26,815 nt of DNA, taken from the NCBI RefSeq assembly GCF_905372115.1, contig NZ_CAJPNR010000027.1, forward strand, positions 1 to 26,815, read 5' to 3'. Of this stretch, positions 16,301 through 23,507 are shown in pieces. A model generated the notes under the pieces. That model saw only the letters and a list, made by a program, of their open reading frames with translations, ran no database searches and was not told where the DNA came from. Source of the stretch: an uncultured Streptococcus sp. Lineage in GTDB: Bacteria > Bacillota > Bacilli > Lactobacillales > Streptococcaceae. The stretch's first letter is position 1, and each line of letters starts with the position of its first letter. Position numbers and translations under genes: made by a program.

Positions 16301-16554
16301 GCATCCGGACGCTCCTTACGCAATATCCGCGCAACAAACTCCAGCGTGATTGGCTCGATATAAACCCGGTCCGCAATTTCCTTGTCCGTCATGATGGTCG
16401 CTGGGTTAGAATTAACCAAGACGACACTGTAGCCCTCTTCTTTCAAGGACAGGCATGCCTGAGTCCCTGCATAGTCAAACTCTGCAGCCTGACCGATAAC
16501 GATAGGTCCAGAACCAATGACCATAATTTTCTGAATATCTTTACGTTTTGGCAT
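13375..16554 (-). CDS. carB: Carbamoyl-phosphate synthase large subunit
   Basis: A full-length 1059-residue CarB that makes carbamoyl phosphate from bicarbonate, ATP and ammonia passed on by CarA. The two homologous halves are visible: N-terminal ATP-grasp (VIGSGPIVIGQAAEFDYAGT near residue 12; GGTGGGI-type loop near 175) and the second half starting VLGSGPIRIGQGVEFDYAT near 555. The C-terminal MGS-like allosteric domain (GYGIWATKGTASYFENHGL) is where UMP and PRPP act in the family. The start at 16554 has GAGGTG upstream. It is last in the pyrR–pyrP–pyrB–carA–carB order, 23 bp after carA. Carbamoyl phosphate feeds PyrB in the same operon, and arginine synthesis. Confidence 0.98.
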   Translation of the reverse strand: MPKRKDIQKIMVIGSGPIVIGQAAEFDYAGTQACLSLKEEGYSVVLVNSNPATIMTDKEIADRVYIEPITLEFVARILRKERPDALLPTLGGQTGLNMAMELSKSGLLEELGVELLGTKLSAIDQAEDRDLFKQLMEELGQPIPESEIVNTVDEALEFAASIGYPVIVRPAFTLGGTGGGICSNEEELQEIAENGLKLSPVTQCLIERSIAGFKEIEYEVMRDGADNALVVCNMENFDPVGIHTGDSIVFAPSQTISDYEYQMLRDASLKIIRALKIEGGCNVQLALDPHSFKYYVIEVNPRVSRSSALASKATGYPIAKLAAKIAVGLTLDEIINPVTGSTYAMFEPALDYVVAKIPRFPFDKFEQGERRLGTQMKATGEVMAIGRNIEESLLKACRSLEVGVDHNELPALSQVSDDELMRKIVKAQDDRIFYISEAIRRGYSPDEIAELTKIDVFFLDKLLHIYEIEQELASHIGDSYVLKKAKQNGFADTKIASLWGMTAEQVRRIRQEQNIVPVYKMVDTCAAEFESATPYFYSTYGFENESVKSSKESVLVLGSGPIRIGQGVEFDYATVHSVKAIQAAGYEAIIMNSNPETVSTDFSVSDKLYFEPLTFEDVMNVIELEQPKGVIVQFGGQTAINLAEPLSKAGVKILGTQVEDLDRAEDRDLFEQALKELDIPQPPGQTATNEEEAVEAARKIGFPVLVRPSYVLGGRAMEIVENEADLRSYMRTAVKASPDHPVLVDSYIVGDECEVDAISDGRHVLIPGIMEHIERAGVHSGDSMAAYPPQNLSQKVKDTIADYTKRLALGLNCIGMMNIQFVIKDEQVYVIEVNPRASRTVPFLSKVTDIPMAQVATRLILGESLAELGYEDGLHPESSMVHIKAPVFSFTKLAKVDSLLGPEMKSTGEVMGSDRTLEKALYKAFEASYLHLPNFGNVVFTIADDSKEEALQLAQRFANIGYGIWATKGTASYFENHGLHVRLVEKIGSDDNKDIPAYIRKGKIQAIINTVGTKRTADKHGQIIRSSAIEHGVPLFTALDTADAMLKVLESRSFTTEAI

Positions 16555-16577
16555 AGTGCACCTCTCAATCTTGCTTC

Positions 16578-17654
16578 CTAGTAAGCCTGATGGGCATCCA
16601 TCATTTCCATAAACTCATCAAAGAGATAGTCTGCATCATGTGGTCCCGGCGCAGCATCTGGGTGGAACTGCACAGAAAAGGCAGGATAATCTCGATGGCG
16701 CACACCTTCGACAGACTTATTATTGATTTCTTCATGAGTCACAATCAGGCATTCCGGCAAATCCTCACGGCTGACTGCATAGCCGTGATTTTGACTGGTA
16801 AAGTCAACTCGGCCTGTCGCAATCTCCCGCACAGCATGGTTGAAACCACGGTGGCCGAACTTCATCTTATGCGTCTTAGCACCGTTAGCCATGGAGAAGA
16901 GCTGATGTCCCATACAGATCCCGAAAATTGGAATCTTGCCCTGAACACCACGAATCATGTCCAGGGCCTCCGGCACATCTTCCGGATTGCCCGGTCCATT
17001 TGAGAGCATGACTCCGTCAGGATTGAGCTGGAGGATTTTCTCAGCACTAGTATCATAAGGTACTACTGTCACGCTGCAATTGCGCTTGGCCAGTTCTCGC
17101 AGGATAGAATGCTTCAAACCAAAGTCAACCAATACCACGCTGCGACCCGTTCCCGGAGCTGGATAGGCCTGCTTGGTAGAAACCTGCTTGATATTATCAG
17201 TCGGCAGAACTGTCGCCTGCAGCTGGTCTTGCAGATGCTCGATGCTATCCTCTGCATTAGCAATGGTCGCCCGCATGGTTCCATGCTGGCGGATAATCTT
17301 GGTTAGTGCCCTTGTATCAATTCCCGAAATGCCTGGTATCTTCTTGATTTTGAGGAACTCATCCAAAGACAATTGCTGGCGCCAGTTACTGGCACGACGA
17401 GCATACTCATAGACCACCACTCCCTTACAGGTCGGCAGAATGGATTCATAGTCGTCCCGATTGACACCATAATTTCCAACCAAGGGATAGGTAAAGGTCA
17501 AAATCTGGCCGTTATAAGACTGATCTGTAATCGATTCCTGATAGCCAGTCATGCCTGTGTTAAAGACGATTTCGCCTGTCACGAAAAGATCCGCTCCAAA
17601 AGCTTCCCCTTCGAAAATCATGCCATTTTCTAATATTAAAAGTCTCTTTGCCAT
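16578..17654 (-). CDS. carA: Carbamoyl-phosphate synthase small subunit (glutaminase)
   Basis: A 358-residue glutamine amidotransferase subunit that hydrolyses glutamine and channels ammonia to CarB. The N-terminal CPSase_sm_chain domain (about 1–150) holds FNTGMTGYQESITDQSY. The class-I GATase domain has the nucleophile Cys247 in GICMGHQ and His331 in FHPDAAPG. The third triad position, Glu in E. coli CarA (HPEASPG), is Asp333 here. I chose the ATG at 17654 because GGAGGG precedes it and the length then matches the family; the frame stays open 30 codons further upstream into a leader that contains a hairpin. Confidence 0.97.
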   Translation of the reverse strand: MAKRLLILENGMIFEGEAFGADLFVTGEIVFNTGMTGYQESITDQSYNGQILTFTYPLVGNYGVNRDDYESILPTCKGVVVYEYARRASNWRQQLSLDEFLKIKKIPGISGIDTRALTKIIRQHGTMRATIANAEDSIEHLQDQLQATVLPTDNIKQVSTKQAYPAPGTGRSVVLVDFGLKHSILRELAKRNCSVTVVPYDTSAEKILQLNPDGVMLSNGPGNPEDVPEALDMIRGVQGKIPIFGICMGHQLFSMANGAKTHKMKFGHRGFNHAVREIATGRVDFTSQNHGYAVSREDLPECLIVTHEEINNKSVEGVRHRDYPAFSVQFHPDAAPGPHDADYLFDEFMEMMDAHQAY

Positions 17655-17715
17655 TGTTCCCTCCTGTCCAAGATGCAGACCGCCCATGACCATCCACATA
17701 AGATATATAATAATA

Positions 17716-17752
17716 GGGAGTGGGATTGCTTTACATAGCCTCACCCACTCCC
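17716..17752. other. Hairpin in the pyrB–carA intergenic leader
   Basis: A perfect 9-bp GC-rich stem GGGAGTGGG (17716–17724) / CCCACTCCC (17744–17752), starting 17 bp after the pyrB stop and about 60 bp before carA. On the transcribed strand it is followed by TATTATTATATA rather than a T run, so it is at most a weak terminator. It may be an RNA-processing or stability element. GGGAGTGGG arms of this kind recur in streptococcal intergenic hairpins. Confidence 0.5.
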
Positions 17753-17768
17753 GGCCTACTGTCCGAGA

Positions 17769-18686
17769 TTATTGACGGCCTTTCAGAACTGCTTCGATAA
17801 TAGCCATTCTGACAAAGACGCCGTTGGTCATTTGTTCAGCGATACGCGATTTTGGTGCTTCGACCAGATGATCCGCAATTTCTACATCACGGTTAACTGG
17901 AGCTGGATGCATCAGAATCGCAGTATCTTTCATGCGGTCATACCGCTCCTGAGTCAGCCCATGCAGTCTGTGGTAATTTTCTTTAGAAAAGATGGACTCG
18001 TAGTCATGGCGCTCATGCTGCACGCGCAGGAACATCATGACGTCCACTTGATCAATCACCTCATCAATGGTGACAAACTTACCATAGTCCGCAAACTCCT
18101 GGCTCCGCCATTCTTCCGGACCTGCAAAGTAGAGCTCTGCTCCCAAGCGCTTGAGAATCTGCATATTTGACTTAGCCACGCGCGAATGATCCAAGTCACC
18201 AGCAATCGCAACCTTGAGTCCTTCAAAGCGACCAAACTCTTGGTAAATAGTCATCAGGTCCAGCAAGCTCTGGCTAGGATGCTGACCAGAACCGTCTCCT
18301 CCGTTAACGATGGAAGTCGTAATTGTTGGACTTTCAACTAGCTCTTTGTAATAATCTACTTCTGGGTGGCGAATGACACAGACATCAACGCCTAGGGCAG
18401 ACATGGTCAAGATAGTGTCATACAAGGTTTCTCCTTTGTTGACCGAGCTGGTCTTGACATCAAAGTCCAGAAGATCGCAGCCTAACTTCAACTCCGCTAC
18501 CTCAAAGGCCTTGTGGGTCCGCGTCGAAGGTTCAAAGAAGAGGTTAGACACGATATGCTGCTCATCATAATGGACTTTAGCGCCATTTTTAAATTCGATT
18601 CCGCGTTTAATCAAGGCCATAACTTCTTCATTTGACAGAGTTTCCATAGAAACAAGGTTCTTAAGAGCGATTTGATTGGATGACAT
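17769..18686 (-). CDS. pyrB: Aspartate carbamoyltransferase catalytic subunit
   Basis: A 305-residue ATCase that joins carbamoyl phosphate and aspartate to carbamoyl aspartate. The carbamoyl-phosphate loop FEPSTRTHKAFEVAE is at residues 51–65, the 80s-loop lysine is in SVNKGETLYD (Lys84), HPSQSLLD carries the next active-site residues, and MHPAPVNRDVEI lies near the aspartate site. I chose the ATG at 18686 (AGGAG about 9 nt upstream). A 23-codon extension is possible in frame but unlike family members. It lies 107 bp after pyrP, and the carbamoyl phosphate made by carAB is used here. No regulatory subunit (PyrI) is present, as usual in Firmicutes. Confidence 0.97.
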   Translation of the reverse strand: MSSNQIALKNLVSMETLSNEEVMALIKRGIEFKNGAKVHYDEQHIVSNLFFEPSTRTHKAFEVAELKLGCDLLDFDVKTSSVNKGETLYDTILTMSALGVDVCVIRHPEVDYYKELVESPTITTSIVNGGDGSGQHPSQSLLDLMTIYQEFGRFEGLKVAIAGDLDHSRVAKSNMQILKRLGAELYFAGPEEWRSQEFADYGKFVTIDEVIDQVDVMMFLRVQHERHDYESIFSKENYHRLHGLTQERYDRMKDTAILMHPAPVNRDVEIADHLVEAPKSRIAEQMTNGVFVRMAIIEAVLKGRQ

Positions 18687-18793
18687 GATGTAATTCTCCT
18701 TTATGAAAGAATGAGGGCTTCCAGAGTGCTGCAAGTAAAGTCGCTCTGAGAGCAAGCTATTTTTGAACGAAAGTTAATGATTTAGTGCCTAGC

Positions 18794-20077
18794 TCAATCC
18801 TTGGGCTCAGGCAGGACAAGATAGAGGACAATTCCCAGAATAGTTGACAAGGCAACTCCTGAGATTTGCAGACCAGACAGCTGCAAGGTCAGACCACCGA
18901 TACCAGACACCAAGATGACGCTGGCAATCAAGAGATTCTTTTTGTTGTCAAAGTTGGTCTGTGCTTCGATCAGAATCTTGAGACCGCTCGAAGCAATTAC
19001 CCCAAAGAGGGCGATGGAAATACCACCCAGCACAGGACTCGGAATGGATTGGAGCAGGGCTGAGACCTTGCCCACAAAGCTCATGACAATGGCTAGCACT
19101 GCTGCACCCGCAATGACATAGACGCTGTAGATTTTATTGAGCGCCATGACTCCGATATTCTCTCCGTAGCTAGTCACTGGCGGTGCTCCGAAAAGCCCTG
19201 CAATAATCTGAGCCAGACCATCACCAGTCAAGGTCTTGTCCAGTCCTGGATCCTTGAAGAAGTCCTTGCCTGTCAAACTATTCAGCACCATAACATGTCC
19301 GAAGTGTTCTGTCATGGTTACAAAGGCGATAGGCGCCATAGTTAAAATCGCACTTGGATAAAATTTCACATCGTAGTCCAAGAAAGGCAGACTCATGGGC
19401 GGAAGGTGGAACCAAGAAGCTTCTCCTACCTTGGCAAAAGAGACGATTTCCTGCCCAGTCACGGCTCCTAGAATCAAGCTAAAGATATAGCCAACTATCA
19501 GGCCTAGCAAGACTGGGATAATTCCCACAATCTTCTTACCATAGATATTAAAGAGAATGACTGCCAAGAGAGTAACCATACCAATAATGAAGTAGGTCAA
19601 ATCATAAACCTTTTCCCCATTAGCTGCAGTCTTGTTCATCACATCGCTAACAGCTGTTCCAGCCAAGCTCAGACCGATGACCATGATAATGGGGCCAACC
19701 ACTACTGGCGGCAGCACCTTGTCAATCCAAGCATTGCCGGCAAACTTGACAATCAGGGCTACGATGAAATAAACCAAACCACCAGTGATAGCTCCCTGTG
19801 CAACCGCTCCGATACCATCAGTCTTCATCAGCATCTGCATTGCTGCGATATAAGCAAAGCTGGATCCCATGTAGGCTGGAATCTTGTACTTGGTAACAGT
19901 CAGATGGGCCAGTGTCCCCAGACCGCTGGAAAAAAGAGCTACCGCTGGGTCAATTCCCACCAGAATTGGTACCAAAACTGTCGCCCCAAACATGGCGAAC
20001 AAGTGCTGAAAGGATAGTCCTAAAAGCAGACCTGGCTTTGGCATATCATGCACATCATACTTAACATCTTGACTCAT
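18794..20077 (-). CDS. pyrP: Uracil permease (NCS2 family)
   Basis: A 427-residue integral membrane uracil:proton symporter of the UraA/PyrP branch of NCS2, with about 14 hydrophobic segments. Family motifs seen include the N-terminal GLSFQHLFAMFGATVLVPIL, VVVGPIIMVIGLSLAGTAV in the middle, and MTEHFGHVMVLNSLTGKDF, which carries the substrate-site Glu. It imports uracil for salvage and its place in the pyr operon couples it to PyrR control. The start lies 8 bp after pyrR. The ribosome site (GGGGGAG) overlaps the last pyrR codons at a rather long distance of about 12 nt. Also called uraA. Confidence 0.96.
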   Translation of the reverse strand: MSQDVKYDVHDMPKPGLLLGLSFQHLFAMFGATVLVPILVGIDPAVALFSSGLGTLAHLTVTKYKIPAYMGSSFAYIAAMQMLMKTDGIGAVAQGAITGGLVYFIVALIVKFAGNAWIDKVLPPVVVGPIIMVIGLSLAGTAVSDVMNKTAANGEKVYDLTYFIIGMVTLLAVILFNIYGKKIVGIIPVLLGLIVGYIFSLILGAVTGQEIVSFAKVGEASWFHLPPMSLPFLDYDVKFYPSAILTMAPIAFVTMTEHFGHVMVLNSLTGKDFFKDPGLDKTLTGDGLAQIIAGLFGAPPVTSYGENIGVMALNKIYSVYVIAGAAVLAIVMSFVGKVSALLQSIPSPVLGGISIALFGVIASSGLKILIEAQTNFDNKKNLLIASVILVSGIGGLTLQLSGLQISGVALSTILGIVLYLVLPEPKD

Positions 20078-20085
20078 TTAGCTAA

Positions 20086-20604
20086 TTACTCCCCCATAAT
20101 CAAAACGCGATCTTGACCGTCTGTCTCGGTCATCTCAACAACAATCTCCTCAGTTTGGCTAGTCGGAATGTTCTTGCCAACATAGTCTGCTCGAATGGGC
20201 AGTTCGCGGTGACCACGGTCTACCAAGACAGCTAAGCCAACCCGAGACGGACGTCCATGACTGACCAGATTGTCGATAGCCGCTCGGATAGTTCTTCCTG
20301 TGTAGAGGACATCGTCTATCAGGATTACTTGACGGTTGGTAATATCCACTGGAATCACTGTCGTATCTTCTTCAACCTTGATATCATCACGAAAAGGCTT
20401 AGTGTCTACTTCAGCGACTGGAATATCGATATTCTCCAACTGAGCCAACCGCTTCTGAATCCGGTGAGCCAAGTGAACCCCACGGGTCTTAATCCCAGCC
20501 AAGACCACTTGATTTAAGTCCTTGTTGCGCTCGATGATTTCATAGGTAATCCGCGTAATCGCGCGATTCATGGTGATGTCATCGACAACTTCTTTTGTTT
20601 TCAT
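20086..20604 (-). CDS. pyrR: Bifunctional pyr operon attenuator / uracil phosphoribosyltransferase PyrR
   Basis: A 172-residue phosphoribosyltransferase-fold protein that binds pyr leader RNA when UMP is abundant and causes early termination; the family also has weak UPRTase activity. The PRPP-binding motif VILIDDVLYTGRTIRAA is at residues 93–109. The basic surface that contacts RNA includes LAGIKTRG and the HRIQKR region. I chose the ATG at 20604 (GAGGAGGAAAGA upstream) because an in-frame ATG at 20640 lies inside the leader terminator. It is first in the operon, behind a promoter, a PyrR-box and an attenuator, so it is autoregulated. Confidence 0.97.
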   Translation of the reverse strand: MKTKEVVDDITMNRAITRITYEIIERNKDLNQVVLAGIKTRGVHLAHRIQKRLAQLENIDIPVAEVDTKPFRDDIKVEEDTTVIPVDITNRQVILIDDVLYTGRTIRAAIDNLVSHGRPSRVGLAVLVDRGHRELPIRADYVGKNIPTSQTEEIVVEMTETDGQDRVLIMGE

Positions 20605-20623
20605 TCTTTCCTCCTCAAACAAC

Positions 20624-20655
20624 AGAAAAAGTCTCCTCATACAAGGAGACTTCAG
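20624..20655 (-). terminator. pyr leader attenuator terminator
   Basis: On the minus strand AGTCTCCT (20651–20644) and AGGAGACT (20637–20630) form an 8-bp stem with a 6-nt loop, followed by TTTT. It sits just before the pyrR ribosome site. It is the intrinsic terminator expected to form when PyrR–UMP is bound upstream. Confidence 0.88.
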
Positions 20656-20714
20656 AAAAATCTAGTCAGGCAAGCTAAAACAAGACGCACTTGCTTACAC
20701 TCCACCCATCTTTT

Positions 20715-20755
20715 TACTTGCTCCTTGTCTATCTCTCTGGATAGAATTAAAGGAT
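20715..20755 (-). promoter_or_regulatory. PyrR-binding RNA motif in the pyr leader
   Basis: The leader RNA contains TCTATCCAGAGAGATAGAC followed by AAGGAG. The CCAGAGAG core in a hairpin loop flanked by complementary CTATC/GATAG is the conserved PyrR binding loop. It lies 5' of the attenuator, where PyrR would stabilise the anti-antiterminator. The exact stem limits are approximate. Confidence 0.75.
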
Positions 20756-20770
20756 TATTTAATTTTTTAT

Positions 20771-20799
20771 ACTATATCACAATTTCAAAACTATTTCAA
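20771..20799 (-). promoter_or_regulatory. pyr operon promoter
   Basis: On the minus strand TTGAAA (20799–20794), exactly 17 bp, then TATAGT (20776–20771). Transcription would start near 20764, giving a leader of about 160 nt that holds the PyrR motif and the attenuator. Confidence 0.82.
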
Positions 20800-20836
20800 G
20801 AAAAAATTGTATTTTTTCTGCTTGACTGGATATGGA

Positions 20837-23371
20837 TTAATGATTAGCTTCTTTCTCTTCTTTTTCCTTATCTTTTGAATTCTTTGGATTTTCTTTGTCT
20901 TCTGCTTGAGCTGGCTCGTCTTTTAATTCAGGATTTTCAGCAGTTGGCACTTCTTCTGGTAATGGCTTAGAAGAGTTTTCTAGATTCTCAGCTTGATTGT
21001 TTAACTCTGCTTCAGCAGATCCAGCTGGATGCTCATTATCATTTGAAGCTCCTTGGCTGCTTACTTCAGCTGAGGCTGGCTTATCGGATGCTAGCTTTCC
21101 TTGTGCCTTATTAGGCTCACTTTCCTTAGGCGCTTCCTTCTTTTCTTCTTTTGGATCAGCCGGCTTATTATTGTCAATGCTGCCACCCTGAACATCTGGG
21201 AAATGCTGCGCCAAGGCTTTCGGAATTTTATTTTCATTCAATTCAAGCTCTTCTTTAGGGATGTGATTGTCGCTGACATTGATATAAGTCACCGTCTTAT
21301 TTGGTTCCTGCAACGCTAAGGTTGTGATTTTATTCTTGTTGACAGCCAGATTGTCTAAAGACCTAAACTGATTAATTCCTTCCAAGTTTTTCAGCTCATT
21401 CTCACCCAAGTTTAAATTCTTCAAGGAAGACTGAGCGGCTGGAATGTCCAAAGATGTAATCTTGTTTTGACTTGCGGACAAAGTTACTAAATTCTTAGCA
21501 GCTTCAACTCCCGCCAGCGAAGTCAGACGATTGCCATTTAGGCTTAGAGTTGTCAGATTTGGATTAGACTTCAGGAAGTTCAAGCTCTCAACATTGGAAT
21601 TGTCAGCTGTTAATTCTTCCAGATGGGAAGCCTTAAGGGTATTGATATTTAAGTTTGGGTTATTGGATAAAAAAAGCCTTGTTAAATCTTCTTTTTGGCT
21701 CAGAACAGAAACATCGTGCAACTGATTGTGCTCTAAACTTACCGCTTTTAATTTTGAAAGCTTGGTCAAAGCAGAAATATCTGAGATATTGTTGTAGTCA
21801 AGGTTCAATGACTCCAGATTTTTCAGCTTAGCTAGGGGTGAGATATCGGTAAGGTCATTTCCCGCTGCGGCGACTGTTTTGAGGTTTGGGTAATCCTTCA
21901 AGAAAGATAAATCGGTGATACCATTCTGGGAAATGTCCAAGCCTTCCAAGGTCGGAATTTCTTTTAAGAAATCATAGTTGGTAACGCCTGTCTTTGTCAT
22001 CCACAGCTGTTTTAAATGCTTAAATTGCAGCACTGGTCTGATGTCCTTTATCGGAGTGAAACCAATCCCCAGAACTTCAATATTTGGCATCAGTTCCAAG
22101 CCTTTTCTTTCCAGCGGATCTTTGCGCTGGCCGATATTTAGATACTTCACAGTTGCCAGCCAGGCTTTCATCTTTTCCGTATCCGTCTCATCTGATGGGA
22201 ATGGGGTATCTGCCGTAGCATGTAAAATATCTTCAATGATTTCATCATCAAATCCTAGAGCTTTCAAGGTTGCCATACCAACTGTTTCATGAGCGTGCGG
22301 ATTTCCATGAGGGTCAAAAGGCTTGGTCGTATCAATCTCACTGACCAAGGTTGAATGGCTGTGATCGCCATGCGGATAGATAAATACCTTTCCTTTATCT
22401 GTATCACTCACTTGAATCAGACTTTCATCGATTCCTAATTGCTGAGCCAAATAGGCCTTTTTCTTAGCAATTTCTTCTTCCTCATCTAATGGACTTGGCG
22501 CAGGCTTAGGTGTAGGAGCTGGTTCTGGCGACGGTTCTGGTGAAGGCTGTGCTTGCCCTTGTCGGCCATAGTAGGCATCTTCAGCAGCTTTCTTATGTTC
22601 TGCGGGAATCAATGACTCCCAAGGTGAAGCAATCAACTGCTCATAGGGGATGAAATGAGTATGACCATTATGATCTGCTAGCAAGCCTGTAGCAAGTTTG
22701 CCTGTTACCCCTGTACCTCTAAATAAGAATCCATCGCTGGTAGGATAATCAATCCCAGCAAACTGGCGTTTAGTTGTCCCTTGCTGCTGGGGAACAGACG
22801 GCCTAAGCGTTGGGTGATAAACAGGTCCAGTAGTATTGCTAGGCGGCGTTGGACGATAACTCGGTGCTTGTGCAAGATTACCCACTGACTGCTTCAAAAT
22901 ATAATGAAAATGATCCCCGTGACGCACAACATAGCCGTATTGGTCTTCCGACACAATGTCTCTAGGATTAAAAACATAGCCATCATCAGCAGTGCTCATT
23001 TGATTTGCCAGCTGACCTGAGCCCGCAGTCACTTGCCCATCTTTTGGTATCAGATAGGCCCATTTACTATTCTTTAGATCAGAATAAAAAATAAAGTGTG
23101 TATGGCCATCATGCTCTAAAATCAAACCTTCACTAGTTCTAGCTTTAATTTGAGACTCGCTTTTGAAGAGAAAACCATCATCCGTCGGCTTATCAACACC
23201 AGGAACTTGTCCTTTTTTGGTCGCCTTGCTTTTCTTCTTCACTTCTTGCTTGGTCTTAACCTTATCCTTACTTTTTTCCTGTTGAGAAGGCTGAGACTGA
23301 CAAGCCACCAAGCAAAGGTTACAAGCTAAGATGATTCCTGCTAAACCTAATAGTTTTTGATTGTGTTTCAT
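20837..23371 (-). CDS. Lipoprotein with histidine triads and leucine-rich repeats (Slr/internalin-like)
   Basis: An 844-residue surface lipoprotein. The signal peptide ends in lipobox LVAC with Cys24. Histidine-triad motifs lie at residues 87–92 (HDGHTH), 151–156 (HGDHFH), 234–239 (HNGHTH) and 334–339 (HGDHSH), with a further His cluster HGNPHAH at 355–361. Two GFLF-type modules repeat around the first and third triads. A Pro-rich linker (PSPEPSPEPAPTPKP) follows at about 276–294. Residues about 425–705 are internalin-type 22-residue leucine-rich repeats such as LKNLESLNLDYNNISDIS. The tail (about 730–844) is Glu/Lys/Pro-rich and low complexity, with no LPxTG motif. The layout matches streptococcal Slr/Blr proteins, which are zinc-regulated and linked to host interaction. 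Upstream is a promoter with two AdcR-like operators. The start has AGGAGG nearby. Confidence 0.9.
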   Translation of the reverse strand: MKHNQKLLGLAGIILACNLCLVACQSQPSQQEKSKDKVKTKQEVKKKSKATKKGQVPGVDKPTDDGFLFKSESQIKARTSEGLILEHDGHTHFIFYSDLKNSKWAYLIPKDGQVTAGSGQLANQMSTADDGYVFNPRDIVSEDQYGYVVRHGDHFHYILKQSVGNLAQAPSYRPTPPSNTTGPVYHPTLRPSVPQQQGTTKRQFAGIDYPTSDGFLFRGTGVTGKLATGLLADHNGHTHFIPYEQLIASPWESLIPAEHKKAAEDAYYGRQGQAQPSPEPSPEPAPTPKPAPSPLDEEEEIAKKKAYLAQQLGIDESLIQVSDTDKGKVFIYPHGDHSHSTLVSEIDTTKPFDPHGNPHAHETVGMATLKALGFDDEIIEDILHATADTPFPSDETDTEKMKAWLATVKYLNIGQRKDPLERKGLELMPNIEVLGIGFTPIKDIRPVLQFKHLKQLWMTKTGVTNYDFLKEIPTLEGLDISQNGITDLSFLKDYPNLKTVAAAGNDLTDISPLAKLKNLESLNLDYNNISDISALTKLSKLKAVSLEHNQLHDVSVLSQKEDLTRLFLSNNPNLNINTLKASHLEELTADNSNVESLNFLKSNPNLTTLSLNGNRLTSLAGVEAAKNLVTLSASQNKITSLDIPAAQSSLKNLNLGENELKNLEGINQFRSLDNLAVNKNKITTLALQEPNKTVTYINVSDNHIPKEELELNENKIPKALAQHFPDVQGGSIDNNKPADPKEEKKEAPKESEPNKAQGKLASDKPASAEVSSQGASNDNEHPAGSAEAELNNQAENLENSSKPLPEEVPTAENPELKDEPAQAEDKENPKNSKDKEKEEKEANH

Positions 23372-23388
23372 TTCTTCCTCCTTTTTGT

Positions 23389-23415
23389 TTAACTGGTTAA
23401 TAATTAACTAGTTAA
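23389..23415. promoter_or_regulatory. Tandem AdcR-like operators upstream of the histidine-triad/LRR gene
   Basis: Two perfect 12-bp palindromes, TTAACTGGTTAA (23389–23400) and TTAACTAGTTAA (23404–23415), separated by 3 bp. Both match TTAACnnGTTAA, the AdcR consensus. They lie between the -10 and the gene, the same layout as at adcAII. Confidence 0.92.
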
Positions 23416-23443
23416 CTATATCACACAAATCTGATATTAGCAA
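23415..23443 (-). promoter_or_regulatory. Promoter of the histidine-triad/LRR gene
   Basis: On the minus strand TTGCTA (23443–23438), 17 bp, then TATAGT (23420–23415). The -10 touches the first AdcR-like operator. Confidence 0.7.
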
Positions 23444-23463
23444 GAAAAAATCAAAGCAAAATA

Positions 23464-23488
23464 AAAAAACAGAGCAAATCTGTTTTTT
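23464..23488 (-). terminator. Terminator after the Pr6Pr-family gene
   Basis: On the minus strand AAAAAACAGA pairs with TCTGTTTTTT around a 5-nt loop, a 10-bp stem ending in Ts. It lies 20 bp after the stop at 23508 and before the next promoter. Confidence 0.75.
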
Positions 23489-23507
23489 CATCTACAAGTA
23501 CATGTCT

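Noticed and set aside
13416..16363. Many open frames of 60–185 codons antisense to or shifted within carB (for example 13624–14181 plus)
   Set aside because: They lie wholly inside a certain gene, lack ribosome sites and have no recognisable protein features; long shadow frames are expected opposite a conserved 3.2-kb gene.
17655..17744. Thirty-codon N-terminal extension of CarA
   Set aside because: It has no ribosome site and family members start at the equivalent of the ATG at 17654, which has GGAGGG upstream.
18687..18793. A second PyrR-box-like sequence (TCTCAGAGCG) in the pyrP–pyrB spacer
   Set aside because: The flanking bases do not form the expected stem and there is no following terminator with a T run.
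20799..20819. AGAAAAAAT/ATTTTTTCT inverted repeat after the histidine-triad/LRR gene
   Set aside because: The stem has almost no G–C pairs and overlaps the -35 of the pyr promoter, so it is weak as a terminator; I could not identify a better one for that gene.
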